Shown piece by piece: positions 39,968-48,706 of a stretch of DNA of 64,000 nucleotides. Below the pieces are notes generated by a model. It was not told the origin of the DNA. It saw nothing but the letters and a program-made list of their open reading frames with translations, and made no database searches. This DNA comes from Glaciimonas sp. PAMC28666 (GTDB lineage Bacteria; Pseudomonadota; Gammaproteobacteria; Burkholderiales; Burkholderiaceae_D). The position numbers were made by a program, and so were the translations under genes. The stretch's first letter is position 1; the number at the start of each line of letters is the position of its first letter. Where the stretch lies: NCBI RefSeq assembly GCF_016917355.1, contig NZ_CP070304.1, positions 1,302,001-1,366,000 on the forward strand, in the 5' to 3' direction.

Positions 39968-40351
39968 GGTTTGCCTCTGGTCTTTTTAGTTTTTGGTTTT
40001 GATTTTATGCTGCAATGCATCATTGAAATGCACTGCGCCGGCCTTGTTCTGCGATCACCATTTCTTATTCTGCACAACTTCGTAAGACCGTGGGATGAAC
40101 GCTTTACCGATAATAAATCCTAAAGCCCGACGGCTACTACGTCCAATGGGAATAACGTATGAACCCCATCTGGATTCCATATAAGGTTAGTGAAGATTTT
40201 TGCGGCCAATCCAGCTTGTGTTTTGCTTTCGAATTCGGATTTCCAGATGGAGGTCATCCTAAAATTGAATTCGACATTTATAGGGGTGACACGTATCGTT
40301 ATTGCAGGGACTAATGATCTCACCGAATAATAGACATTGAGGAGACGAACC
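39968..40351. other. Divergent promoter region of the reductase and Rieske oxygenase
   Basis: 384 bp that must hold both promoters. No supported gene; a minus frame at 40120-40410 overlaps the oxygenase start. No clear LysR T-N11-A box was assigned. Confidence 0.4.
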
Positions 40352-41881
40352 ATGGATACGAAAGTCGATAATGCGAAGCTGGCTGAATCTTCGAAACCGA
40401 AGAAACTCATTCCTTACGGCGGCTATTACACAAGCAAAACGCCGGGGCATGACCCAGAACTGACCGAAACCGGTCCGGGTACGCCGATGGGCGAATATAT
40501 GCGCTCGTTCTGGCATCCCGTATGCATGTCGATTGAGTTGGGCGATACGCCGAAATTCATAAAAATTCTCAATGAAGAATTAGTGGCATTCCGCGATAAA
40601 AGCGGTGCCATTGGTGTACTCCATGCGCACTGCGTACATCGCGGCGCGTCGCTCGAATATGGGGCAATTCAAGAGCACGGCATTCGCTGCTGCTATCACG
40701 GTATGGTATTTGACGTCGATGGTACTTGTTTGCATGTGCCGTATCCAAAAGGCGAAGAAAAAGAAGCCGCGAAATTTGCTTGCTCAATCCAGCAAGGTGC
40801 CTATAAAGCTTTCGAGCGCAATGGTCTGGTCTTCGCTTACATGGGCTCACCGGAAAAAGAGCCACCGTTTCCGGAATGGGAAACCAATTTTACCGTTCAC
40901 GCCAGCGACAAGTTAGTGCCTTACAGCAACTTTCAGCATTGCAACTGGTTGCAGGTTCAGGATAACGCGGCAGATAATTATCATCCGACGGCATTGCATA
41001 ACTCGTCCAACGTGGTCGACGAGAACTTTCAGGGCACGACCTTTAACGAGGTCGGTGCGGCGTCGATGGAAGTGGCGCCAGATATGCAGTTCATTCCGAT
41101 TCATGAAGGTCGTGGATTGGCGTGCGCGGGTGCCCGCCGCGTAGATAAAGATCGCCTGTTTATCCGCGTGCAGCATCAAGCGCTGCCGAATCTTAGTTTG
41201 CATGCTTACACCTCCGAAGACGGTGCCGCCAAGAAACTCTTCAGCCGCTTTCATATCGTGCGCTGGACCGTGCCGGTCGATGATGAAAACAGCAAAATGA
41301 TCGGCTGGCGCGTGATGGGGCCGAATATCGACACCCGCGGTATCGGTGACGAGCAAATGGTCGGCTACGAGACCATCGATTTCCTGGAGGGCCAGGTGGC
41401 TATGCGGCGGCCGGAACGATTTGGAAAATATAAGCTGGAAGATTTTCCACCGATTCCCTCTAACCATCGTGAACGCGATTGCTATAAAGATGCGCAGCAA
41501 GCACCCGGCGATTACGAAGCAATTATCAGTCAACGGCCTATTGCGGTGCACGCGCTGGAAAACCCGACTAAATTCGATGCCGGGGTCTTTATGTTCCGCA
41601 AACTTTTGCGTGATGCTGTACGAGGCACCAATCCTAAAGCCAGTGCAGAACATTTTTACGATTGGCTGCAATCCGTAAAAGGTGCACCGAATAGTTACTG
41701 CAGCGGCAATGTGATGGAAGTCGCTGAAGGTGCAACGATCGAAGAAGAGATCGCGCAACGTCGGCTGGTCACCAGACGGATCGTCCAGATATTGACGGAC
41801 AGCGACAACCTGAAAGGGGATGAGCGTACTCAGTTTGTGATGGAAGGCTTTGAAGCATTGGAGCAATCGACCAAGAAGTAA
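40352..41881 (+). CDS. Rieske 2Fe-2S aromatic-ring hydroxylating oxygenase, alpha subunit
   Basis: 509 residues, longer than the usual 430-450. The Rieske ligands are Cys94-x-His96 (HAHCVHRG) and Cys113-x2-His116 (IRCCYHG). The mononuclear iron site is read in QVQDNAADNYHPTALH. The sequence resembles phthalate 4,5-dioxygenase-type single-subunit oxygenases that use a PDR reductase. The ribosome site GAGGAG precedes the ATG at 40352. A strong terminator follows. The substrate is unknown; it is likely aromatic or a related carboxylate, from the surrounding transport and regulator genes. Confidence 0.92.
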   Translation: MDTKVDNAKLAESSKPKKLIPYGGYYTSKTPGHDPELTETGPGTPMGEYMRSFWHPVCMSIELGDTPKFIKILNEELVAFRDKSGAIGVLHAHCVHRGASLEYGAIQEHGIRCCYHGMVFDVDGTCLHVPYPKGEEKEAAKFACSIQQGAYKAFERNGLVFAYMGSPEKEPPFPEWETNFTVHASDKLVPYSNFQHCNWLQVQDNAADNYHPTALHNSSNVVDENFQGTTFNEVGAASMEVAPDMQFIPIHEGRGLACAGARRVDKDRLFIRVQHQALPNLSLHAYTSEDGAAKKLFSRFHIVRWTVPVDDENSKMIGWRVMGPNIDTRGIGDEQMVGYETIDFLEGQVAMRRPERFGKYKLEDFPPIPSNHRERDCYKDAQQAPGDYEAIISQRPIAVHALENPTKFDAGVFMFRKLLRDAVRGTNPKASAEHFYDWLQSVKGAPNSYCSGNVMEVAEGATIEEEIAQRRLVTRRIVQILTDSDNLKGDERTQFVMEGFEALEQSTKK

Positions 41882-41907
41882 GCCTGCAAGCCCAACGACT
41901 GTCGATG

Positions 41908-41947
41908 AAAAAAAAGCGTGAGGACCATCGTCCTCACGCTTTTTTTA
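41908..41947. terminator. Bidirectional terminator between the oxygenase and a LysR gene
   Basis: Stem AGCGTGAGGA/TCCTCACGCT with a 6-base loop; A residues on one side and T residues on the other extend it, so it can end both converging transcripts. Confidence 0.92.
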
Positions 41948-42003
41948 TGCCTATTTGCACGCTTTTTTGTACGCCTTTTGTCATTGCGCCCCACAGTTTT
42001 ACG

Positions 42004-42909
42004 CTACGTTTTCCTGATTCCGTTTTCCTGATTCGTTATGCAATCGAGGTCGTTTCGTAAGTCTTGCACAACCTCGAAAAATGCTTTGATCACAGGCGCT
42101 TCTCTGCGCTCTGCCAGGCACGCTAATTCCAGATCGATGAACATCGGTGCCTCTGCAATGGTGAGTCTGCGAAGCCGCGCGTCGGGGTAGATGACATCCA
42201 GGGCAATCCCCACGCCAACCCCGGCCGCAATCGCTTCGCGGATTGCGTCCTGGCTATCAATTTCTAATACCCGCCGCACGCTGACCCCGCATTCCGTGAG
42301 GTAATCATCAAAGACCTTTTGCTGCATCGAGCCACTTTCGCGGGTAACGATTCTCTGCCCTTCCAGTTCCTCTACACGGATATCGCTGCGTTCAAACCAC
42401 GGATGACCGGCACCGACCAGCAATGCAATCTTTGCGCGTCGATAAGGGACCGAATAAAACCGTTTGTCTCCTAGCCTTGGTAATACCGCGACATCTGCCT
42501 GCAGTTCCAGCAAGCTGCCACTCAATTCTCCGGAATTGCCGAATGCCACCGACACCCGCACTTCTGGATAGCGCTTCCCGAAAGCAACCACCATTTGTGT
42601 GACCTGCACCGGGTCGAACGCAGCGATCCGAATGCGCCCTTCCAGCAAGCCGCCAGCAGCGCGCAAGGTTTCTTCTGCTTCGGTTTCCAGTGTAAAGATG
42701 CGATGGGTGATCGATAGCAGCCGTTGTCCGGTATCGGTCAGTTCGACGATGTGGCCATGACGCGAAAACAGCTCGACACCAAAGCGTTGTTCCAGTGCTT
42801 TAACGTGCGTTGTGATACTCGGCTGGCCCACAAATAGCGCGCGTGCAGCTGCGGTAAAGCTGCCGTGCAGAGCAACTGCGTGAAAGCAGCGTAACTGATG
42901 AAAATTCAT
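42004..42909 (-). CDS. LysR-family regulator
   Basis: 301 residues from the ATG at 42909. The N-terminal helix-turn-helix MNFHQLRCFHAVALHGSFTA includes ALFVGQPSITTHVKALEQ, and the rest is an effector-binding LysR domain. It converges with the Rieske oxygenase. An effector from the same pathway is a reasonable guess, not shown. The N-terminus is similar to the phosphonate-catabolism group of LysR proteins, but this is only an impression. Confidence 0.92.
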   Translation of the reverse strand: MNFHQLRCFHAVALHGSFTAAARALFVGQPSITTHVKALEQRFGVELFSRHGHIVELTDTGQRLLSITHRIFTLETEAEETLRAAGGLLEGRIRIAAFDPVQVTQMVVAFGKRYPEVRVSVAFGNSGELSGSLLELQADVAVLPRLGDKRFYSVPYRRAKIALLVGAGHPWFERSDIRVEELEGQRIVTRESGSMQQKVFDDYLTECGVSVRRVLEIDSQDAIREAIAAGVGVGIALDVIYPDARLRRLTIAEAPMFIDLELACLAERREAPVIKAFFEVVQDLRNDLDCITNQENGIRKT

Positions 42910-43043
42910 GGCCAAAAGGTCACCCCTCGATCTCTATATGGCCGAATTGTAGAGGACTCTGCATTTCCGTGGTCGCTTCTTTTCGGATTTAGCACAACAT
43001 CAAGGGCCGGTGCTCGCTATTTTGGTGAGCTGAATACAGTGTA

Positions 43044-43089
43044 AAAAAACAAAGGTCGCCTGCAGCAGTGAAGCTGAGCGACCTTTTTA
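43044..43089. terminator. Bidirectional terminator between LysR and MFS genes
   Basis: AAAGGTCGC/GCGACCTTT stem with an inner CAGC/GCTG pair; A-rich on the left and T-rich on the right. Both flanking genes are on the minus strand, so it serves the MFS transcript, 50 bp after its stop. Confidence 0.8.
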
Positions 43090-43137
43090 ACCAATTTCAG
43101 ACCGTTTGTAGACCAATCAGGTCAGGAGGCAAGCGAA

Positions 43138-44439
43138 CTACCGATTGACCAGCTTTGCAGGTATCGTGAACACCAGCAACCCGCCAATGACAAGACTTGC
43201 CGCAAGAAACAGAACGCCGTTGTTGGTGCTATCGGTGACTGTCTTTACCCACCCGAGCAGATAAGGACTGATCAGACCGGAGACGCTGCCAATTGAGTTG
43301 GCGAGCGCGATTCCTGTCGCGGCTGCGGCACCGCCGAGGATGGTGGGAGGCAAAATCCAGTACTGAGAAATAGTGCTCATGATGCCCATCGTGGCGAAGG
43401 TCAACGCCACCATCGCAACGGTGGTATCCTGCGCATAAATCACACTGAACACTAATCCGATAGCGCCGACAAAACCTGCAATGGCAAGATGCCATCGACG
43501 CTCTCCCCGCCGATCGGAACTACGTCCGACGAGGATCATCGCTGCCGTGGCCGCTGCGTAGGGAATTGCGGTTAATAAACCGATGTTGAGCGGATCGGAC
43601 ACACCACTGGCTTTGACGATCGTCGGTAGCCAGAAACTGACGCCGTAAAGGCCCATCGTAAAAAACAAATAGATAAAACTGAGTAACCAGACCTTTGGAT
43701 TGGTGAAGCCGTCACGTAACGAATGCAAGGTCTTGCCATGCTGATCTGCGGCCAGGTTTTTTTCCAGCATCGTCCGCTGTTGCGGCGATAGCCACTTGGT
43801 ATCTGCGATTTTATCGTCTAAATAGAAGAACGCGATGACCCCCATTATGACGGTAGGAATGCCTTCCAAAAGGAATAGCCACTGCCAACCCGCGAGGCCG
43901 GTCGGGCCACTCATGGTGTGCAGAATCCATCCTGAAAGCGGACCGCCGATGACGCCGGACATGGGAATTCCCGTCATGAACAATGCCGTCACTTTGCCGC
44001 GTCGTGATGCTGGAAACCAGTACGTGAGGTAGAGCAATATGGCTGGGATGAAACCGGCTTCAGCAACGCCGAGAAAAAAGCGCATGAGATAGAAACTGGT
44101 CGGCGTTGTCACGAACATTGTCGCCGCGGAGATAATGCCCCAGGTCACCATGATGCGTGCGATCCAGAGGCGTGCTCCAACTTTCTGCATGACCAGATTG
44201 CTAGGGACCTCAAACAACAAATAACCAACAAAAAATATCCCCGCGCCGAGCCCATAGACGGCTTCACTCAAGTGAAGATCACTCATCATCTGGAGCTTGG
44301 CAAAACCCACGTTCACGCGATCCATGTACGAACATACGTAACATAGAAACAGGAAGGGAATGAGGCGCCACATAACTTGGGTATAGGTTGCTGAATCGTC
44401 TGCGCGCACGCCGACGTCGTCTACCGTTGAAGTATACAT
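43138..44439 (-). CDS. MFS transporter, ACS/phthalate-tartrate-type
   Basis: 433 residues with about 12 membrane helices. The N-terminal half carries DRVNVGFAKLQMMSDLHLSE, a family pattern of anion:cation symporters, and MVTWGIISAATMFVTT. ATG 44439 has a GGAGACA site; the longer start at 44484 is rejected. It probably imports an organic anion used by the nearby oxygenase or aldolase. Confidence 0.9.
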   Translation of the reverse strand: MYTSTVDDVGVRADDSATYTQVMWRLIPFLFLCYVCSYMDRVNVGFAKLQMMSDLHLSEAVYGLGAGIFFVGYLLFEVPSNLVMQKVGARLWIARIMVTWGIISAATMFVTTPTSFYLMRFFLGVAEAGFIPAILLYLTYWFPASRRGKVTALFMTGIPMSGVIGGPLSGWILHTMSGPTGLAGWQWLFLLEGIPTVIMGVIAFFYLDDKIADTKWLSPQQRTMLEKNLAADQHGKTLHSLRDGFTNPKVWLLSFIYLFFTMGLYGVSFWLPTIVKASGVSDPLNIGLLTAIPYAAATAAMILVGRSSDRRGERRWHLAIAGFVGAIGLVFSVIYAQDTTVAMVALTFATMGIMSTISQYWILPPTILGGAAAATGIALANSIGSVSGLISPYLLGWVKTVTDSTNNGVLFLAASLVIGGLLVFTIPAKLVNR

Positions 44440-44511
44440 TGTTGTCTCCTGTTTTTTAACCGTTGCCCCGGGTATGCGGTGCATCCCAGGTACTATGTAT
44501 TTTTTATTATT

Positions 44512-44541
44512 CAGGTCTGTCTGCTCAGGAAGACAGACCTG
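44512..44541. repeat. 11-bp perfect hairpin between the aldolase and MFS genes
   Basis: CAGGTCTGTCT (44512-44522) and its complement (44531-44541) enclose 8 bases. The T run is on the wrong side for a minus-strand terminator, so it may be an mRNA processing or stabilising element in a shared transcript. Confidence 0.45.
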
Positions 44542-44601
44542 CTTACTGCTTATTTAGAACGCTTAATTACTACTTACTACGGTATCTGCCTGACCCGAAA
44601 A

Positions 44602-45414
44602 TCAATCAAACATATCCGGCTGCGTTGCGACCAGATGTTCGTAGAGCGGTTGGAAATGCAGCCAGCCGATATAAGCGCTGCCGACGTGTTCGCGGCTATA
44701 ACGGGCGCGATCTGGCGTAACTAATGTCGGCTTGATGCCACTGGCTTCGATCAATAGCTGTTGCTGGCAAACCCGTTCCAGCGCAATGAACCAGAAAGCT
44801 GCGGATTCGATGCTGTGACGGCTAACGGTCATCAAGCCATGGTTCTGATGAATCACTGCTTTCACGTCCTTAAATTGCCCAGCAACGGAATATCCCGCGC
44901 CCTCTTCTACCGCTACCGCGCCCGCTTCGTCGTTGATGACGATATGATCTTCAAAAAAGACCGCTGCATCCTGAGTGATCGGATCTAACAAACGTCCGGT
45001 AGCGGCCCAGGCGGTGCCGTAAATTGTGTGGGCGTGGCACATCGCGATGATTTCGGGATGCAGTTCGTGAACAGCGGAATGGAGCACAAATCCGGCGCGA
45101 TTCAATGCATAGTCGCCCTCGACCACATCGCCCTTATGATTGGCAAGGATCAGATTTGATACTTTGACCTGCGAGAAATGAACCGCCATGGGGTTGGTCC
45201 AATACAGATTCGGGAATTCTGGATCGCGCACCGTGAGGTGACCCGCGAAGCCGTAATCCAAGCCATGAACTGCAAAGGCGCGGCATGATGCTACTAGTCT
45301 TTCTTTACGATGCTGGCGCTCTTGCGCGTGCGTCTCAAACTTCGGAATGGTCGGGAATTTAAGCCCTGTTTGTTTAGGCTGGTAAAGCGATACGCGTTCG
45401 ATAACTTCAGACAT
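44602..45414 (-). CDS. Class II aldolase/adducin family protein
   Basis: 270 residues. The zinc-binding histidines are visible in CHAHTIYGTAW and the later VIHQNHGLMTVS, as in the ribulose-phosphate aldolase/adducin fold. It has a strong AAGGAG site. The gene begins the aldolase-MFS run and faces the LysR at 45692, which probably controls it. Reaction unknown: family members are aldolases, epimerases or decarboxylases. Confidence 0.88.
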   Translation of the reverse strand: MSEVIERVSLYQPKQTGLKFPTIPKFETHAQERQHRKERLVASCRAFAVHGLDYGFAGHLTVRDPEFPNLYWTNPMAVHFSQVKVSNLILANHKGDVVEGDYALNRAGFVLHSAVHELHPEIIAMCHAHTIYGTAWAATGRLLDPITQDAAVFFEDHIVINDEAGAVAVEEGAGYSVAGQFKDVKAVIHQNHGLMTVSRHSIESAAFWFIALERVCQQQLLIEASGIKPTLVTPDRARYSREHVGSAYIGWLHFQPLYEHLVATQPDMFD

Positions 45415-45691
45415 GATCTTCTCCTTAAATATCTCGTTTTAATGCGATGTTTTTATCTATACGATTCAAAAATGGTGTTTTTGAGCAATGTATTTTTGTA
45501 CTCTTTTTTATTACTTTCATTGCTGTCAATTGCCGGATTTCTACTAACAGCGAATCATCGCTCTGCGGTTACTTTTGCCCATAAGCCTGTGAATATTCAC
45601 GCAGGGATGAATAAGATGATCATCCAACTTGCAACGCGCCTTGACAAACGATACCTTTTCACTAATGATGAATCCAATTCACCTGTGACCG

Positions 45692-46585
45692 ATGAGAAAA
45701 TTTCCCAGCTTTTTTTCCTTACGCGCCTTTGAAGCTGCCGCACGGCAGGGCAGCTTCGCGCTCGCAGCAAAAGAACTGCACCTGACGCCGTCCGCGATCA
45801 GTCATCAGGTCCATGGACTTGAAACTTATTTCGGCAAACCGCTGTTCGAAAGACTCACGCGTCGCGTCGAGCTGACTGCGGATGGCAAGCAACTGTTGGG
45901 CGGACTGTCGCGGGCCTTTGATTTGATTGAATCATCCTGCGCCGATCTGAGTCTGCCGGAAGAGACCGAATCACTTGCGGTGCATTGCACGCCAAGCTTT
46001 GCGTCAAAATGGCTGGGGCCGCATTTGCCGCATTTCATGCACGAATATCCTTTGATTACGATTCGGATGTCGTCCAGCGCTGATCCGATCGACCTGATCC
46101 AACACGAAGAAATTGATATCGCGATTGCTTACGGTTCTGCCAAAGAACGGTCGGGCGTGATTATTGAGGCGCTGGGGACGGAGGTCATCGCGCCGCTATG
46201 CTCGCCAAAGCTGCTAAAGGGTAGCGCCGAGATCGCTCTCAACGAAATGACCCATTTCACCCTTATCGACTCTCAGCTGAGCCCTGTCACGTGGCAGAAC
46301 TGGTTCGATCTGCATGGCTTAACGCTGCCCGATAAGCCACGATTGTCATTTGACCGCGGATCACTGGCGATTTCCGCTGCGCTGAACGGCCTCGGTGTCT
46401 CGCTCGAAAGTACCCGCCTGGCGAAACAGGAGATTGCTAGCGGCGAGTTGGTGCAATTGGGGAAAACAACGTTCCGCCCGCTTGCCAGGGAGATGCATTT
46501 TGTGTGTTATCGGGCCGCACGGAGGAATAGCAGAAAAATCAAAGCCTTCCGCGATTGGCTTTTTAGCCAGACCGAGATTGTTTAA
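45692..46585 (+). CDS. LysR-family regulator, GcvA-like
   Basis: 297 residues. The start MRKFPSFFSLRAFEAAARQG and LTPSAISHQVHGLETYFG match the GcvA/amino-acid group of LysR proteins. It is divergent from the class II aldolase gene over about 280 bp, the classic arrangement for control of that promoter. No strong ribosome site is seen at the start. Confidence 0.92.
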   Translation: MRKFPSFFSLRAFEAAARQGSFALAAKELHLTPSAISHQVHGLETYFGKPLFERLTRRVELTADGKQLLGGLSRAFDLIESSCADLSLPEETESLAVHCTPSFASKWLGPHLPHFMHEYPLITIRMSSSADPIDLIQHEEIDIAIAYGSAKERSGVIIEALGTEVIAPLCSPKLLKGSAEIALNEMTHFTLIDSQLSPVTWQNWFDLHGLTLPDKPRLSFDRGSLAISAALNGLGVSLESTRLAKQEIASGELVQLGKTTFRPLAREMHFVCYRAARRNSRKIKAFRDWLFSQTEIV

Positions 46586-46611
46586 AAATGGTCGGCCACA
46601 GCATAATAAGA

Positions 46612-46646
46612 AAAGAGCTTCCGTGCGGTCAGCAAACGGAAGCTCA
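46612..46646 (-). terminator. Terminator at the end of the liv operon
   Basis: Perfect 10-bp stem GAGCTTCCGT/ACGGAAGCTC (46616-46625, 46637-46646) followed on the minus strand by TTTTCTTATT. It sits between the LysR stop and the binding-protein stop. Confidence 0.8.
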
Positions 46647-46668
46647 TGGTGAGGATAATTTCAGGCGA

Positions 46669-47919
46669 TTAAGGCTGTTTCGGCCAAACCGGTTTAGCCA
46701 CTGCGAGGGAGGCCGGATACACTGGAATCGGCACACCGTTTCTCCACTGCAAAATAACGATCTCTGATCCCACACGCCGACCCTGTTCATCAAACTTCAA
46801 ATGGCCGCCAGCAAAATATTTGGCTGCCCCTTCGGAGGTATCCATGGCACGAATTGCGGCGGCCACTTTCTTGCGGTCTGCGACTCCAGCCTTCTCCAGC
46901 GCGTCTTTGAAGATCCACATGTCACCGTAGGTTGATAGGCTGTCTTGTGTCATCCAAGGTTCACCAGTGCGCTTCTTAAAGAGGTTTTCCAGCTTCTCGT
47001 CGCCCTTGCCGCCCCAGTTGGCGACAACGACCATTACGCCTTCCAGCATCTCTTTCTTCACGACTTTGAGCAATTCAGGCGCACCCATGTGACCACCATT
47101 AGTTACCACAGGAATTTTTCCGGAACCGACGCCCATCTCGTTCATCTTTTCGAGCAATAACTTGGTGTCAGGAACGTTAGTCGTCAGCATGAACGCCAAA
47201 TCAGGGCGTGTATTACGTAACTTCTGCACCACTGAGGTCGCATCCGCCAGAGGCGGCGTATATACCTGATCGGTCACCAGATTGATGCCGTATTTGGCGA
47301 AACCGGTATCGCGCATGCCCTTCGTAAAACTCGCCGGAGACGCGGTATTATCCATGACAATGCCTGCTGACTTTGGCGGCTTGCCGGTGCTGTCGTTCGA
47401 GAGTTTGACAAGAATCGGCAAGACCGTTGCTGCCTGTACGCTCGCAACCGGGGATGTCTGGAACACATATTTAAAGCCACGACCGGTAATCTGATCGCCG
47501 TACGATAGCGATAACCAAGGCAGTTCGGCACGCTCAGACACTTCGGTCACGGCAAGTGTTAGTGAACTCAGAAACGCACCGGAACCGCCAATAAGATTTG
47601 GTTCCTGCGACAGCAAACGCTGGATCGCATTCTTGGCTTTTTCGACAGAATCGCCGGTATCGGCAACCACCAGGCGCATTTTTGCGCCGCCAAGCGCTTT
47701 GATGCCGCCCGCCGCGTTGATGTCGTCGATCGCCATTTCGGCGCCTTTGCGCTGTAACTCGCCATTGCGCGCCCACGGACCGGAAAGCGGCACAATCAAT
47801 GCGACTTTTACATCTTCGGGCTGCGCATAAGCGGCAGGTAATGCCATCATCATGAGGGGCAATGCGGACGCAATCAGACTCGCAACCGTCAATAGATTAT
47901 TTTTTTTATTGGTTTTCAT
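46669..47919 (-). CDS. Branched-chain amino acid-type ABC substrate-binding protein
   Basis: 416 residues. A signal peptide ends AAYAQ (about residue 31), followed by the Leu/Ile/Val-binding type 1 fold (VKVALIVPLSGPWARNGELQ and GGSGAFLSSLTLAVTEVSE). It captures a substrate in the periplasm for the LivH/LivMG/LivF complex just upstream. The last gene of the operon, with an AAGGAGACAG ribosome site. In soil bacteria such proteins often bind aromatic acids or amides, not amino acids. Confidence 0.92.
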   Translation of the reverse strand: MKTNKKNNLLTVASLIASALPLMMMALPAAYAQPEDVKVALIVPLSGPWARNGELQRKGAEMAIDDINAAGGIKALGGAKMRLVVADTGDSVEKAKNAIQRLLSQEPNLIGGSGAFLSSLTLAVTEVSERAELPWLSLSYGDQITGRGFKYVFQTSPVASVQAATVLPILVKLSNDSTGKPPKSAGIVMDNTASPASFTKGMRDTGFAKYGINLVTDQVYTPPLADATSVVQKLRNTRPDLAFMLTTNVPDTKLLLEKMNEMGVGSGKIPVVTNGGHMGAPELLKVVKKEMLEGVMVVVANWGGKGDEKLENLFKKRTGEPWMTQDSLSTYGDMWIFKDALEKAGVADRKKVAAAIRAMDTSEGAAKYFAGGHLKFDEQGRRVGSEIVILQWRNGVPIPVYPASLAVAKPVWPKQP

Positions 47920-47998
47920 ACTGTCTCCTTATAGTTATAAAATACATTGCTGCAGATTTTTTCTTGCCTGAATTAAATACCTGAACTGAAACCGCGCA

Positions 47999-48706
47999 CT
48001 ACATGCCCAAGTAAGCCCGCTTAACATCAGGGTCGTTGATCAACACGTCCGGCGACCCTTGTAGAATCACCCTGCCCGACCCCAGCACGTAGCCGTGATC
48101 GCAGGTTTGCAAGGCTTCTGCTACGCGTTGCTCAACGAGTAAAACGGCGATCTTACTTTCGCGATAAATTTTCTCAATGCACTCAAAGATGGCGTCAGCG
48201 ATTGCCGGTGAAAGGCCCATTGAGGGCTCATCGAACATCAACAGTTTAGGTCGAGCGGCAAGACCACGACCAATCGCTACCATCTGTTGTTCACCGCCTG
48301 AAAGCGTGCCCGCAAACTGATTGCAGCGCTCGGCCAATCTCGGAAATAGCGTATAGATCTGATCCAGGCTCTGCGCCCAGTGTTGGGTCGCGTCTTTGGT
48401 GCGCGCCCCCATTTCGAGGTTCTCCAGCACCGTGAGACTTTTAAATACCTGACGACCTTCTGGTACGTGTGCAATACCCAGATGCGGACGACGCGCAGGC
48501 GCTATGGTCGACAAATCGATACCGTCGAAAAAAATGGTTCCAGCGGCGATCGGTACCACGCCGGATATTGCTTTAAAAAGGGTGGTCTTGCCGGCCCCGT
48601 TGGGACCAACAATCGCGACGAATTTGCCGTCAGCAACCTCTACATTGATATCGACCAGGGCTTTCAACCCATCATAGGAAACCGATAGGTTATTTATTTG
48701 CAGCAC
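47999..48706 (-). CDS. livF: ABC transporter ATP-binding protein LivF type
   Basis: 235 residues from GTG 48706, a normal LivF length. Walker A GPNGAGKTTLFKAIS, signature LSGGEQQMVAIGRGL, Walker B LLMFDEPSMGL. GTG 48706 has a GGAG at the right spacing and overlaps the previous gene by 17 bp; an ATG at 48754 adds 16 residues but needs a longer overlap. Pairs with the LivG half of the fused gene. Confidence 0.9.
   Translation of the reverse strand: MLQINNLSVSYDGLKALVDINVEVADGKFVAIVGPNGAGKTTLFKAISGVVPIAAGTIFFDGIDLSTIAPARRPHLGIAHVPEGRQVFKSLTVLENLEMGARTKDATQHWAQSLDQIYTLFPRLAERCNQFAGTLSGGEQQMVAIGRGLAARPKLLMFDEPSMGLSPAIADAIFECIEKIYRESKIAVLLVEQRVAEALQTCDHGYVLGSGRVILQGSPDVLINDPDVKRAYLGM

Noticed and set aside
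40913..41866. 317-codon minus frame inside the Rieske oxygenase
   Set aside because: Mirror of the oxygenase coding frame; no ribosome site and no family.
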